The notes beneath the pieces are model-generated. The model was not told the origin of the DNA. It did not search any database and saw nothing but the letters and a program-made list of their open reading frames with translations. This document shows, one piece after another, positions 1-6,274 of a stretch of 7,274 nt of DNA. How positions within the stretch are numbered: the stretch's first letter is position 1; each line of letters begins with the position of its first letter. Source of the stretch: Gammaproteobacteria bacterium (GTDB taxonomy: Bacteria > Pseudomonadota > Gammaproteobacteria > SZUA-229); contig JARFQK010000117.1 in NCBI GenBank assembly GCA_029287815.1, positions 1 through 7,274 on the forward strand, read 5' to 3'. Made by a program: the position numbers and the translations under genes.

Positions 1-581
1 GGCAATGTCAGCTCAGTTCCTTCGGGCATAAGGCATTCGAGGTAGAGTGTGGACGAGTAGGCATGAACCGGTGAAGTATGGCCGTAGGCTTCGCCGATGA
101 TCACCCGGACATTGACGCCATTCACGTCGATGTCCGGCAAATCCGCCTCAGGGTAATGCTGGAACGCCGGCTCCCGTTCCTCCTCGTGGTCGGGAAGCGC
201 CATCCACGACTGGATTCCGTGCAGGCGGGACACTTCGTCGAGGTCGTCGCCCGCGCGCTCGGAATGGACCATGCCCCGGCCGGTCGTCATCAGGTTGACC
301 GCGCCGCACTCGATCGCCTGGACGAAGCCCAGGCTATCGCGGTGCATGATCTGCCCCTCGAACAGGTAGGTGACCGTGGCGATCCCGATGTGCGGATGCG
401 GGCGCACCTGGATGCCCATGCCCGGGGGAAATTCCGCCGGCCCCATGTGGTCGAAGAATATGAACGAGCCCACCATGCGCCGTTCCGGTGCGGGCAACAC
501 GCGTCTTACAGTGAACTCACCCAGATCTTTTTCCTGGGGTGCGATGACCAGTTCAACGGATCCTTTGTCTTGTTGAGTCAT
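1..581 (-). CDS. pirin family protein (cupin, putative quercetin 2,3-dioxygenase-like), 3' end cut by window
   Basis: The minus-strand frame opens with ATG at 581-579 and stays open for 193 codons to the window edge, so the C-terminal part is missing. AGGAG at 595-591 lies 9 bases before the ATG, which fixes the start. The pirin N-terminal cupin is clear: RPHPHIGIATVTY (residues 60-72), MHRDSLG (79-85) and MTTGRGMVHSE (98-108). By family comparison the metal ligands would be His62, His64, His106 and Glu108; all four are present. Characterised pirins are cytoplasmic metal-binding cupins, some with quercetinase activity and others acting as transcriptional or metabolic cofactors, so the substrate cannot be read from sequence. 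The gene follows the transporter stop by 22 bases and is probably co-transcribed and translated with it. The family assignment is firm; the reaction is not known. Confidence 0.95.
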   Translation of the reverse strand, partial: MTQQDKGSVELVIAPQEKDLGEFTVRRVLPAPERRMVGSFIFFDHMGPAEFPPGMGIQVRPHPHIGIATVTYLFEGQIMHRDSLGFVQAIECGAVNLMTTGRGMVHSERAGDDLDEVSRLHGIQSWMALPDHEEEREPAFQHYPEADLPDIDVNGVNVRVIIGEAYGHTSPVHAYSSTLYLECLMPEGTELTL

Positions 582-603
582 TTAATACATCTCCTGTTCA
601 AAT

Positions 604-2223
604 CTAACGCAGTTCACGGGGTGCAACATAGTGCTTGACCATTGGGGTCGCACCTTCGACCAGTAATGTTTTGAGAAATTCCTGGATGGCCTTGTCAGCT
701 TCGGTGACCCGCTCATGCTGGCGCAGGTGGTCCAGCCAGGATTCCACGCTGAATGTCTCGATGAAATAATTAGGCCGTTCAGTATCCTCGAACACGCTCC
801 AGAAGAACGCGCCATCGCGCTGCCGGTTCCGCCCCAGTTCCCGCAGGGCGCGAATGAATTCCTGCACTTTCTCCGGCTGCACGTCGTATTCGATCGTGAC
901 CAGCACAGGGCCCCGGTCGTTTTCGATCGTGTCATACACCCTGGGTGTCGGCCAGTGCATCGATGGAGTCAGTTCAACGGACTCCACGCCGCTGACCTTC
1001 CATCGCCAGGTCAATGCGGCGGCGACCAGCGCGCCGACCGAGGCAATGATCAATGACTGGTTAACGCTGAGGAACTGCGCGATGCCGCCCCAGACCAGGC
1101 TGCCGAGCGCCATCGAACCCATGAACACGGCCATGAACACCGCCAGCCCCCGCGACCGCACCCAGTTGGGCAAAGCCATCTGGGCCGCGACCTGCAGCGA
1201 CGAGAGAATGGTGATCCAGGCCACGCCGGCGACTGTCATGACCCCGGCAAGTGGCCAGAGTTGATCGACCGTGGCCAGGCCGAGTAACACGAGCGCATAG
1301 AGCACGCTGGCCAGGACCACCTGCAGGTCTCGCGACAATTTCTCGCGAAGTGCGGGCAGCACCAGGGCACCCAGAACGGCGCCGACGCCAATCGAGGCAA
1401 CAAGGATGCCGAAGGCTTGCGGCCCTCCATCAGGCAGGTTTCGCACGATCAGGGGCAACAGCGCCCAAGAGGCGCTGGCGAACAGGAAGAATCCCGCGCC
1501 GCGAATGACCGCCGCCTGCAGTGCAGGCGCATGAAGCGCGAAGCGCACGCCGTGGCGCAAGGAGCCGAAGAAACGTTCTGCGGGTAATTCGGTCCGCGGA
1601 ACGGTCCGCTGCCAACGCACCAGGACAATGATAATGCCCGCGTAGGACAGGGCATTCAGCGCAAACACCGCTCCCGTGCCGGCATAGGAGACGATGACGC
1701 CGGCCAGCGCCGGCCCGATCGCCCGGGCTACGTTGATGCCCATGCTGTTCAACGCAATGGCCGACTGCAATTCTCTTCTCGGTACGATCTCCGGTGTGAT
1801 CGCCGCCCAGGCCGGAATCATCATGGCTGCGCCAATGCCCATGGCAAAAGTCAGAACCAATAGTGACCAGGCACTCACGACGCCGATGAAGACGGTGGTT
1901 GCCAACAGCGCAGCGACGCATCCCATCCATAGTTGCACGACGATGAGGAAGCGTCTGCGGTCGACTATATCGGCAAGGGCGCCGGCAGGGAGCGCCAGCA
2001 GAAAGACCGGCAGCGTCGTGGCCGTCTGCACCAGGGCGACCATGACAGGGGATGGCGACAAAGAGGTCATCAGCCAGCCGGCGCCTACGTCGTGCATCCA
2101 GGTGCCGATATTCGATACCAGTGTCGCTATCCACAGCGCGCGAAAAAGCGGGTCGCCCAAGGGTGACCAGGCGGAAATACTCTGCCTGGAAGAATCCCGG
2201 TCTGGCTCGCGATCCACAGTCAT
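604..2223 (-). CDS. MFS transporter (MFS_3/EntS-like) fused to a C-terminal antibiotic-biosynthesis-monooxygenase-like domain
   Basis: This 539-residue inner-membrane protein starts at ATG 2223 and stops at TAG 604-606. Residues about 25-410 form a 12-helix major facilitator domain of the MFS_3 (enterobactin exporter-like) type. The opening stretch PLGDPLFRALW (21-31) and motif A, GALADIVDRRRFL (81-93), are both clear. After a linker (411-436), residues 437-535 form a soluble ferredoxin-like domain resembling the antibiotic biosynthesis monooxygenase fold, with Trp475, Trp496, His499 and His503 in its core. Similar MFS-plus-ABM proteins occur in proteobacteria. Export of a small organic molecule driven by proton antiport is the likely role; the substrate is unknown, and catalysis by the tail is unproven. 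GGGAG at 2242-2238 is the nearest Shine-Dalgarno match, rather far (14 bases) from the ATG, so coupling to the 37-codon frame ending 9 bases upstream is plausible. Pirin follows directly. Confidence 0.93.
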   Translation of the reverse strand: MTVDREPDRDSSRQSISAWSPLGDPLFRALWIATLVSNIGTWMHDVGAGWLMTSLSPSPVMVALVQTATTLPVFLLALPAGALADIVDRRRFLIVVQLWMGCVAALLATTVFIGVVSAWSLLVLTFAMGIGAAMMIPAWAAITPEIVPRRELQSAIALNSMGINVARAIGPALAGVIVSYAGTGAVFALNALSYAGIIIVLVRWQRTVPRTELPAERFFGSLRHGVRFALHAPALQAAVIRGAGFFLFASASWALLPLIVRNLPDGGPQAFGILVASIGVGAVLGALVLPALREKLSRDLQVVLASVLYALVLLGLATVDQLWPLAGVMTVAGVAWITILSSLQVAAQMALPNWVRSRGLAVFMAVFMGSMALGSLVWGGIAQFLSVNQSLIIASVGALVAAALTWRWKVSGVESVELTPSMHWPTPRVYDTIENDRGPVLVTIEYDVQPEKVQEFIRALRELGRNRQRDGAFFWSVFEDTERPNYFIETFSVESWLDHLRQHERVTEADKAIQEFLKTLLVEGATPMVKHYVAPRELR

Positions 2224-2232
2224 TCCGGGGTT

Positions 2233-2346
2233 TTACTCTCCCATGTCGAACAGCAGAATCCCGGCATCCGATGTGCCGGTCACCGCGACGGTTTCAGAGC
2301 CACCGATGGTCGTGCCTTGGTCTTCGGTAAGTCTGATGGTTAACAC
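2233..2346 (-). pseudogene. 37-codon open frame resembling a pirin C-terminal tail; leader peptide or gene remnant
   Basis: A GTG at 2346-2344 opens a 37-residue frame ending at TAA 2235-2233. GGAG (2356-2353) stands 6 bases before the GTG, a good ribosome binding site. The peptide ends in AGILLFDMGE and has the pattern of the last strands of YhaK/YhhW-type pirins, which commonly end in LLFDL-like sequence; this is recalled resemblance, not an alignment. If right, it is the tail of a second pirin whose 5' part was lost, lying just upstream of the transporter-pirin pair. It is the first open frame after the predicted promoter and ends 9 bases before the transporter ATG, so it may now act as a translated leader coupling ribosomes onto the transporter. 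A chance open frame cannot be excluded. Confidence 0.45.
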
Positions 2347-2361
2347 GATGCTCTCCAAAGC

Positions 2362-2379
2362 AAGGTCTATATAGACTTT
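2362..2379. promoter_or_regulatory. palindromic operator candidate over the -10 box
   Basis: GTCTATATAGAC (2365-2376) is a perfect 12-base palindrome. With flanks it extends to an 18-base element, AAGGTCTATATAGACTTT, with only one non-pairing position on each side. It encloses the predicted -10 box, so a bound dimer would block RNA polymerase. Operators of this size suit TetR-, MarR- or GntR-type dimers, but no regulator gene lies in the window. Confidence 0.5.
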
Positions 2380-2396
2380 TCAAACAGTGTAGGCAA
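2365..2396 (-). promoter_or_regulatory. predicted sigma70-type promoter for the transporter-pirin operon
   Basis: Read leftward, TTGCCT (2396-2391) and TATATA (2373-2368) are separated by exactly 17 bases; each matches the sigma70 -35/-10 consensus at four of six positions. Transcription would begin near 2361, leaving a leader of roughly 15 bases before the GTG of the 37-codon frame. The -10 box lies inside the perfect palindrome GTCTATATAGAC, and the -35 box overlaps a second inverted repeat, as expected for a repressor-controlled promoter. This is a prediction from sequence only. Confidence 0.55.
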
Positions 2397-2406
2397 AAGG
2401 CTACAC
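2387..2406. promoter_or_regulatory. inverted repeat overlapping the -35 box
   Basis: GTGTAG (2387-2392) and CTACAC (2401-2406) are perfect inverted arms separated by 8 bases (GCAAAAGG). The predicted -35 hexamer (2396-2391) overlaps the left arm and extends into the spacer. It could be a second operator or an activator site. Alternatively, read as RNA, it is only a short hairpin with no T-run, so it is not a terminator. Confidence 0.4.
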
Positions 2407-2512
2407 AATGTCAGTTCGCTCAAAAGCAGAATCAGGCTTTCATACCCGCCCATTTCAATTTCCCAAGCACAATCACCGGCTCATGCGACCAGCATGCTCA
2501 TGGTATTTAGCC

Positions 2513-2541
2513 AGTGAGATAATCATTCGATTTTTCTCACT
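2513..2541. repeat. 7-base-arm inverted repeat
   Basis: AGTGAGA (2513-2519) and TCTCACT (2535-2541) are perfect inverted arms with a 15-base AT-rich spacer. The left arm overlaps a GATAAT hexamer (2518-2523) that could serve as a rightward -10 box. No T-run follows on either strand, so an operator is more likely than a terminator. Confidence 0.35.
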
Positions 2542-2587
2542 AAAAAAGATGAAATCTAAAAATAATAAGAAGGGAGTTCGAAAACAG

Positions 2588-2612
2588 CCCCGGTTCTGCG
2601 CCGGGGTTTTTT
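2588..2612 (+). terminator. intrinsic terminator, strongest on plus strand
   Basis: CCCCGG (2588-2593), a 7-base loop, CCGGGG (2601-2606) and then six T residues (2607-2612) form a textbook rho-independent terminator for rightward transcription. Leftward, the same stem is followed by CTGTTTTC, a weaker U-tract, so it may also end the TPR gene transcript, whose stop lies about 120 bases away. No recognisable rightward gene precedes it. Confidence 0.8.
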
Positions 2613-2730
2613 ATTGCATGACCGCTTTCTGTCTGGAAACCGAATTTTTACCGTAGAAAGTCCTTACGAACGCTTCCGACCCGTTGTGGAAATTGGATCC
2701 GTCCAAAATTTTTTCTACCCATTCAACTAT

Positions 2731-4551
2731 TCAGCGACTGCAATGGATAATGCCTTCGTTAAATTCACAGGCATCTGGTGGTCCAAATACCTGCCAGTAA
2801 TCAAGCATACCCAATTCCTGAGCAAGTTCCGCGAATCGAGGGTCCTGTCTCAATGGTTTAGCCCAAAGGCTCCACAGAGATTCGGTCGCTTTCCAGCCCG
2901 AACGAGCAGCAGGCAACAACCTCTCATACAATAGATCCAATTCGTCAGATACTGAAAGGTAAAGGACTGCCTCGCGCAACGCCAAGCCCTTTTCCAGACC
3001 CTGCAACGTAGTCTCTGTGAGTATTTTCAGATTTGCTTCAGTGGACTCACGTTTTGCAGCGAACAAAGCTCGGTCAACCTCGATACCGTAAGGAATTGGC
3101 CTGCGCTCCAACCAGGACTCAGAATCTGCATAACGCTCCTGCATGAGCGAAACATAAAAAGAGCCAAACCAGACAAACATCGCTTCAAGACCAAGATCCC
3201 AGGCGCGCTGAAACAGCTCTGCAGATTTGTCGAGGCGCCCGGCGCTTGCCATCTGATGACCTGCGTTACCCAATGCCGGTGCATACATTGGATCGACAGA
3301 AAGGGCTACACCAACTTCCTGCAACGCTAGCTCCACCATTCCCAGCTTGATCAGCATTTCGCTGTACCACAGGCGGACCGTCGGATTATTTGGGGCAAGT
3401 TCCCTCGCCCGTTCATGACGAGTAGCGGCCTCCAGCCAGTTACCGTTCCACAGAGCCAACTCGGCGAGCACGGCATGGGCTTCTGCTTCGGTTTCATCTA
3501 ATGCCAGCGCATGCTTTGCGGCTATCATGGCTCGCTGCCCCGCATTACCAGCATCGTTCGCATAGGCGCCCAGTGTCAGGTTGGCTGCGGCCAATGCTGA
3601 CCATCCTGCAGAAAAATCGGGGTCTTCGTCCACGACCTCTTCGAGTAGAGTGATGCTTCGGCGTATAGGACCTTCCTGACGTTGACGCCAGATCTGTCTT
3701 GCAAGTAGGTATTTGTCATAAATTTCGATATTCTTGCTGCGCTGAATGGCTGTTGCGCGCCTGCCCAGATCGGAAACACTCAGCAGCTCTCCCAAAGCAT
3801 CAGCCACACCACTCGCGATGCTGTCCTGAAAAGTAAATACATCGCTGATGGCGCCCTCGAAATTTTCTGACCATCGCTGGAATCCCGAGTTGGCTTCCAC
3901 AAGTTTGGCGGTCACCCGAAGCTGTTTTCCAGATCGGCGTACGCTACCTTCTACAATGTGACTCACGCCTAGTCTGTTTGCGATTTGTTTGATGTCGAGG
4001 TCTTCACCCTTGAAACTAAACGCCGAAGTGCGGCCTGTAACCAGCAGTTCTTCAACCTGGGCCAGAGCGTTAATAATCTCTTCTGAAACACCGTCAGCGA
4101 AAAATTCAACTTCAGAATCATCGCCCAGATTTACGAAAGGCAAAACTGCCACAGAGTTCTGCGGAACAATCACTTCACCATTCGTCAAGTCATGGGGTTC
4201 CGAGGATGTAGTGACAGGTTCTTTTGTATGTGGAACCAGCAGATAGGAAAGGCCCGCGGTGGCCACGATAAGGATCAGAAGTGATAACAGCAATGTCAAG
4301 CGGCCAGAAGTCGCTTTGGCGGGAGTTCGTTGAATACCGCCTGAGCCAAAATCAAACCACCAGGCCAGAAACATAGCAACCGGAAACCCGAGTACGAAGA
4401 GTATTGCGATGACTGTTCCAGTCCATTGCGGGAACAACGGTAGCCGGTCAGTCAAGAAGACGAGAATTTCAGTTGCACCCCAGGCGACGGCTACATAAAG
4501 CGCTGCGGCTCTTGGCACATGCCGGCGTCGAAGTTCTTCGATCAATCGCAT
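2731..4551 (-). CDS. membrane-anchored TolB-N-like/TPR-repeat protein
   Basis: This 606-residue protein starts at ATG 4551 and stops at TGA 2731-2733. The start LIEELRRRHVPRAAALYVAV (residues 3-22) is typical of a large proteobacterial family of TPR proteins with a membrane-bound N-terminus. Hydrophobic segments lie at about 15-34, 42-66 and 85-106. Residues 131-255 form a TolB-N/FlgO-like domain: NSVAVLPFVNLG (132-143), FFADGVSEEIINAL (150-163) and EGSVRRSG (201-208). Helical TPR-like repeats fill about 275-475, for example 345-420 and 423-452. The tail, GMLDYWQVFGPPDAC (581-595) with Cys604 near the end, also fits the family. Relatives with an N-terminal CadC-type DNA-binding or adenylate cyclase domain exist; here neither is present, so a scaffold or sensor role at the inner membrane is inferred. 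No good Shine-Dalgarno precedes the ATG (AGGGA is 16 bases away). It appears to be a single-gene unit. Confidence 0.9.
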   Translation of the reverse strand: MRLIEELRRRHVPRAAALYVAVAWGATEILVFLTDRLPLFPQWTGTVIAILFVLGFPVAMFLAWWFDFGSGGIQRTPAKATSGRLTLLLSLLILIVATAGLSYLLVPHTKEPVTTSSEPHDLTNGEVIVPQNSVAVLPFVNLGDDSEVEFFADGVSEEIINALAQVEELLVTGRTSAFSFKGEDLDIKQIANRLGVSHIVEGSVRRSGKQLRVTAKLVEANSGFQRWSENFEGAISDVFTFQDSIASGVADALGELLSVSDLGRRATAIQRSKNIEIYDKYLLARQIWRQRQEGPIRRSITLLEEVVDEDPDFSAGWSALAAANLTLGAYANDAGNAGQRAMIAAKHALALDETEAEAHAVLAELALWNGNWLEAATRHERARELAPNNPTVRLWYSEMLIKLGMVELALQEVGVALSVDPMYAPALGNAGHQMASAGRLDKSAELFQRAWDLGLEAMFVWFGSFYVSLMQERYADSESWLERRPIPYGIEVDRALFAAKRESTEANLKILTETTLQGLEKGLALREAVLYLSVSDELDLLYERLLPAARSGWKATESLWSLWAKPLRQDPRFAELAQELGMLDYWQVFGPPDACEFNEGIIHCSR

Positions 4552-4580
4552 ATAGATTTGCTAACCATCCCTGAGTGTGC

Positions 4581-4600
4581 TGATTTAATCACATTAATCA
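4581..4600. promoter_or_regulatory. TGATT/AATCA dyad cluster upstream of the TPR gene
   Basis: TGATT (4581-4585) pairs with AATCA at 4587-4591 (TGATTTAATCA) and again with AATCA at 4596-4600. The cluster lies 30-49 bases upstream of the ATG at 4551, in the expected promoter zone, where a leftward TTAAAT could be a poor -10 box. It may be an operator, but AT-rich sequence makes such short dyads common. Confidence 0.25.
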
Positions 4601-4681
4601 AATCTGCGCACAGAGAGCATTCTTTATGCCAGGCCCGACGTTCGGTCTGCTTTTGGCCGGTTTCTGAGATTAGCGACCTCT

Positions 4682-4725
4682 TCAGCCTGACTTCTGCTGT
4701 GTGCCAGATAGCGGAACCAGGCTGA
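4682..4725. repeat. extended imperfect hairpin in the spacer, possible degenerate intergenic repeat
   Basis: TCAGCCTG (4682-4689) and CAGGCTGA (4718-4725) are perfect 8-base inverted arms. Inside them TCTGCT and AGCGGA add a second near-perfect stem. The surrounding stretch (4640-4780) has no credible gene and looks like the structured, non-coding repeat sequence scattered between genes in some gammaproteobacteria. Only one copy is visible here, so repeat status is a guess. Confidence 0.3.
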
Positions 4726-4791
4726 TTTCTATGCGCGATGGCTGTTGTCGACCCGGAAGCGAACTAACTACTTAGTCAGTCTTGGCCTTAG

Positions 4792-5082
4792 CTATCGACC
4801 AGCAGGAGGCATTCGATTTGAACGCTGGTTGCCAACTCTTACGGCTATGACACGCGGCCAGCAAAAGGGTTTTTTGCCATACTCAGTAAATAAATTCGCG
4901 AACTCGAAGCTGTTGGTTGCATAGGTCACGATCAAGTCGCAGGGTTCCAGACCCTTGAGTTCTGGATGTGCAATGGCACCGTAAAAAAATGGTTGCGGGC
5001 CATTCGATTCGGGTGGTCGATAGATTTCAGCCTGATTGCTCCAGGGGCCCCTCTTCACATTCACGAAAATGTGGAAGGCCCG
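4792..5082 (-). pseudogene. C-terminal fragment of a probable secreted DUF4185-like beta-propeller protein
   Basis: The open frame runs from just after a TGA at 5085-5083 to TAG at 4792, about 96 codons; a GTG at 5064 is the only formal start and has no ribosome binding site. The peptide reads like the end of a much longer protein: RGPWSNQAEIY, then FFYGAIAHPEL, CDLIVTYATNSFEF and WPRVIAVRV. This order recalls the last blade of DUF4185-type or glycosidase-like five-bladed propellers, which are secreted; the family call is from memory and tentative. In the neighbouring frame upstream (5083-5125) EYLMLTG is encoded, which would fit just before RAFHIF in an intact relative, implying a frameshift near 5080. 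No signal peptide or upstream domains remain, because the outer-membrane-protein gene occupies the adjoining DNA. A decayed, truncated gene is the best reading. Confidence 0.55.
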
Positions 5083-5123
5083 TCAGCATCAGGTATTCCA
5101 TGCATAGGAATTCAACCAGGTAT

Positions 5124-5867
5124 TTAGAAACAACCGCGGAAACAGAATCGTGGCTCGGTGAAGTACATTATTCCCAGTTCGAAGCCAGCGCCCGTGGAGC
5201 CGTCGAAGGCATTGGAATAAGTCGCCGACAGCAGCCATTTTTTTTGTTCGTAACGGACGCCAAATCGATAGGACGCCGGGCTGGACGCTTCGCCTTCGGT
5301 TCCGAAGACTTCGCCTACCAGGGCCGACGAGGGGATAACATCGTAGATGGCGAGACGCGAAGACCAGGTGAAGCCCCAGCCGCTCTCGCCAGTACCGTCG
5401 ATGTCCTGGTTATAAAGCACGCCCGGCAGAACATCGAGCAGCAACCGGTCATTGGCCCATCCGTAGGTGGCAATCCCGTTGGCCCAGAAGGTATCGAACC
5501 CCTGTGTGATCTGGCCCTGGTCCAGGTGCCCAGGGAACAACCCGGTGCCAAACATGAAGGCATAACCCTGCGTTTCCGCCTCGTTCTGGCTGATCCGGTG
5601 CTTCGCATACAAATTGGTGACCGTGTAGGAATCCGAGTCTGTCCTCGGGTCGTCGTAATAGTGGGTGAACTGGGCATTGAATTCCCACTCGGGAATGAGC
5701 GCCGCGGTGAAGTACATCTGGGCGTATTCTTCCCCCACAGTGGGCACCAGGGTCGCAACGCCGTGCGGGGCGACCCACTGGTTGTCTGAGTTGAACTGCT
5801 GAGCGTTGACACCGGTCGCGAAAAGCGACGCTGCGAGGGCCAGCAGCAAGGGGATCAGGAAACGCAT
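5124..5867 (-). CDS. outer-membrane beta-barrel-like protein, function unknown
   Basis: ATG 5867 to TAA 5124 gives 247 residues. Residues 1-22 are a clear Sec signal peptide (Arg2, hydrophobic core LIPLLLALAASLF, cleavage predicted VNA|QQ). The mature part has alternating polar/hydrophobic strands rich in Tyr, Trp, Gly and Asp, for example 42-70 and 205-240, with no long helix, and ends in Phe, as expected for an outer-membrane barrel recognised by BAM. It looks like a hypothetical porin or DUF-type outer-membrane protein rather than a TonB receptor: it is too short and lacks a plug domain. The final CFRGCF, after what would itself be a good barrel end (TEPRF), is unusual. The Shine-Dalgarno is poor: AAGGG ends only one base before the ATG. 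The divergent amidohydrolase shares its upstream region. Confidence 0.8.
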   Translation of the reverse strand: MRFLIPLLLALAASLFATGVNAQQFNSDNQWVAPHGVATLVPTVGEEYAQMYFTAALIPEWEFNAQFTHYYDDPRTDSDSYTVTNLYAKHRISQNEAETQGYAFMFGTGLFPGHLDQGQITQGFDTFWANGIATYGWANDRLLLDVLPGVLYNQDIDGTGESGWGFTWSSRLAIYDVIPSSALVGEVFGTEGEASSPASYRFGVRYEQKKWLLSATYSNAFDGSTGAGFELGIMYFTEPRFCFRGCF

Positions 5868-6274
5868 GCCCTTAGTTTAACGGCTCCAGGGGCAGGACTG
5901 AAACCGAATTTCGGCGCACCCTCGATCGTGGCTTCGCCCTCAATCGGCCTGGCATCGCAATGGATCATGACGTTCTGCACGCAAAGGGCCTCGATGGAGG
6001 CGTGGCAGCTCAAACGCTTGAATTCTTGAAGAAAAATTGAAGATTGGTCGCCACCCAATTCCAATGCTCCCGCAAGTTGATTACACTGATTTTGAACTTT
6101 AGACCGTTCTTTTCAGGCTAGGTCATTGGCAAGTCTGCCGTTAACCGAAGAGGCAGATGTATTGAAAAGAGCATCCTTTTCAATCGCGCCTACGATTCCT
6201 GCTGAAGTCGCGCCGCCTGATGCAAAGCGCTTCGTATAGGGTAGGTGCGCGTAGTAACAAGGTAAGGAGAGACC
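5868..6274. other. divergent intergenic region with coding-like remnants
   Basis: This 407-base region separates the leftward barrel protein from the rightward amidohydrolase block. Both strands contain protein-like open frames lacking credible starts. Rightward, 5876-6040 encodes 54 residues including NRPGIAMDHDVL, ending in the helix-like AAQTLEFLKKN. Leftward, 5855-6112 encodes 85 residues with GC-rich third positions and only an internal ATG; its last codons overlap the barrel gene. One is probably the decayed 3' end of a lost gene and the other its shadow; I favour the rightward one slightly. A 9-base-arm inverted repeat lies at 6161-6184. No convincing promoter hexamer pair was found in either direction. 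Confidence 0.4.
6161..6184. promoter_or_regulatory. 9-base-arm inverted repeat, operator candidate
   Basis: ATTGAAAAG (6161-6169) and CTTTTCAAT (6176-6184) are perfect inverted arms around a 6-base centre (AGCATC). The element lies about 90 bases upstream of the ATG at 6275. No T-run follows, so a terminator is unlikely. A regulator binding site or a mRNA hairpin is the simplest explanation; no regulator gene is visible nearby. Confidence 0.45.

Larger units (their letters stand above)
2407..2730. other. AT-rich intergenic spacer with terminator and dyads
   Basis: This spacer lies between the operon promoter and the stop of the TPR protein. It holds an inverted repeat (2513-2541), a weak rightward promoter-like GATAAT (2518-2523) and a strong rightward terminator hairpin (2588-2612). 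Composition becomes AT-rich from about 2500 to 2580, then returns to mixed. An 82-codon rightward frame (2408-2656) crosses the terminator and resembles nothing, so it is not called a gene. Nothing else recognisable was seen in 2613-2730. Confidence 0.6.

Noticed and set aside
78..638. Rightward 186-codon open frame
   Set aside because: It lies opposite the clear pirin frame, and its His/Arg/Asp-rich sequence is the usual shadow of a GC-rich gene.
1694..2374. Rightward 226-codon open frame
   Set aside because: It is antisense to the N-terminal half of the transporter and has no family-like motifs.
2408..2656. Rightward 82-codon open frame
   Set aside because: It reads straight through the strong terminator hairpin and T-run and has no ribosome binding site.
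4519..4725. Rightward 68-codon open frame
   Set aside because: It overlaps the start of the TPR gene and the structured spacer; no start signal and no recognisable sequence.
4968..5789. Rightward 273-codon open frame
   Set aside because: It is antisense to the barrel protein, which has a signal peptide and proper outer-membrane features.
6254..6265. GTAACAAGGTAA, resembling the 3' end of 16S rRNA
   Set aside because: Only about 11-12 bases match, the flanks do not, and the anti-Shine-Dalgarno sequence is absent; it is coincidence next to a ribosome binding site.
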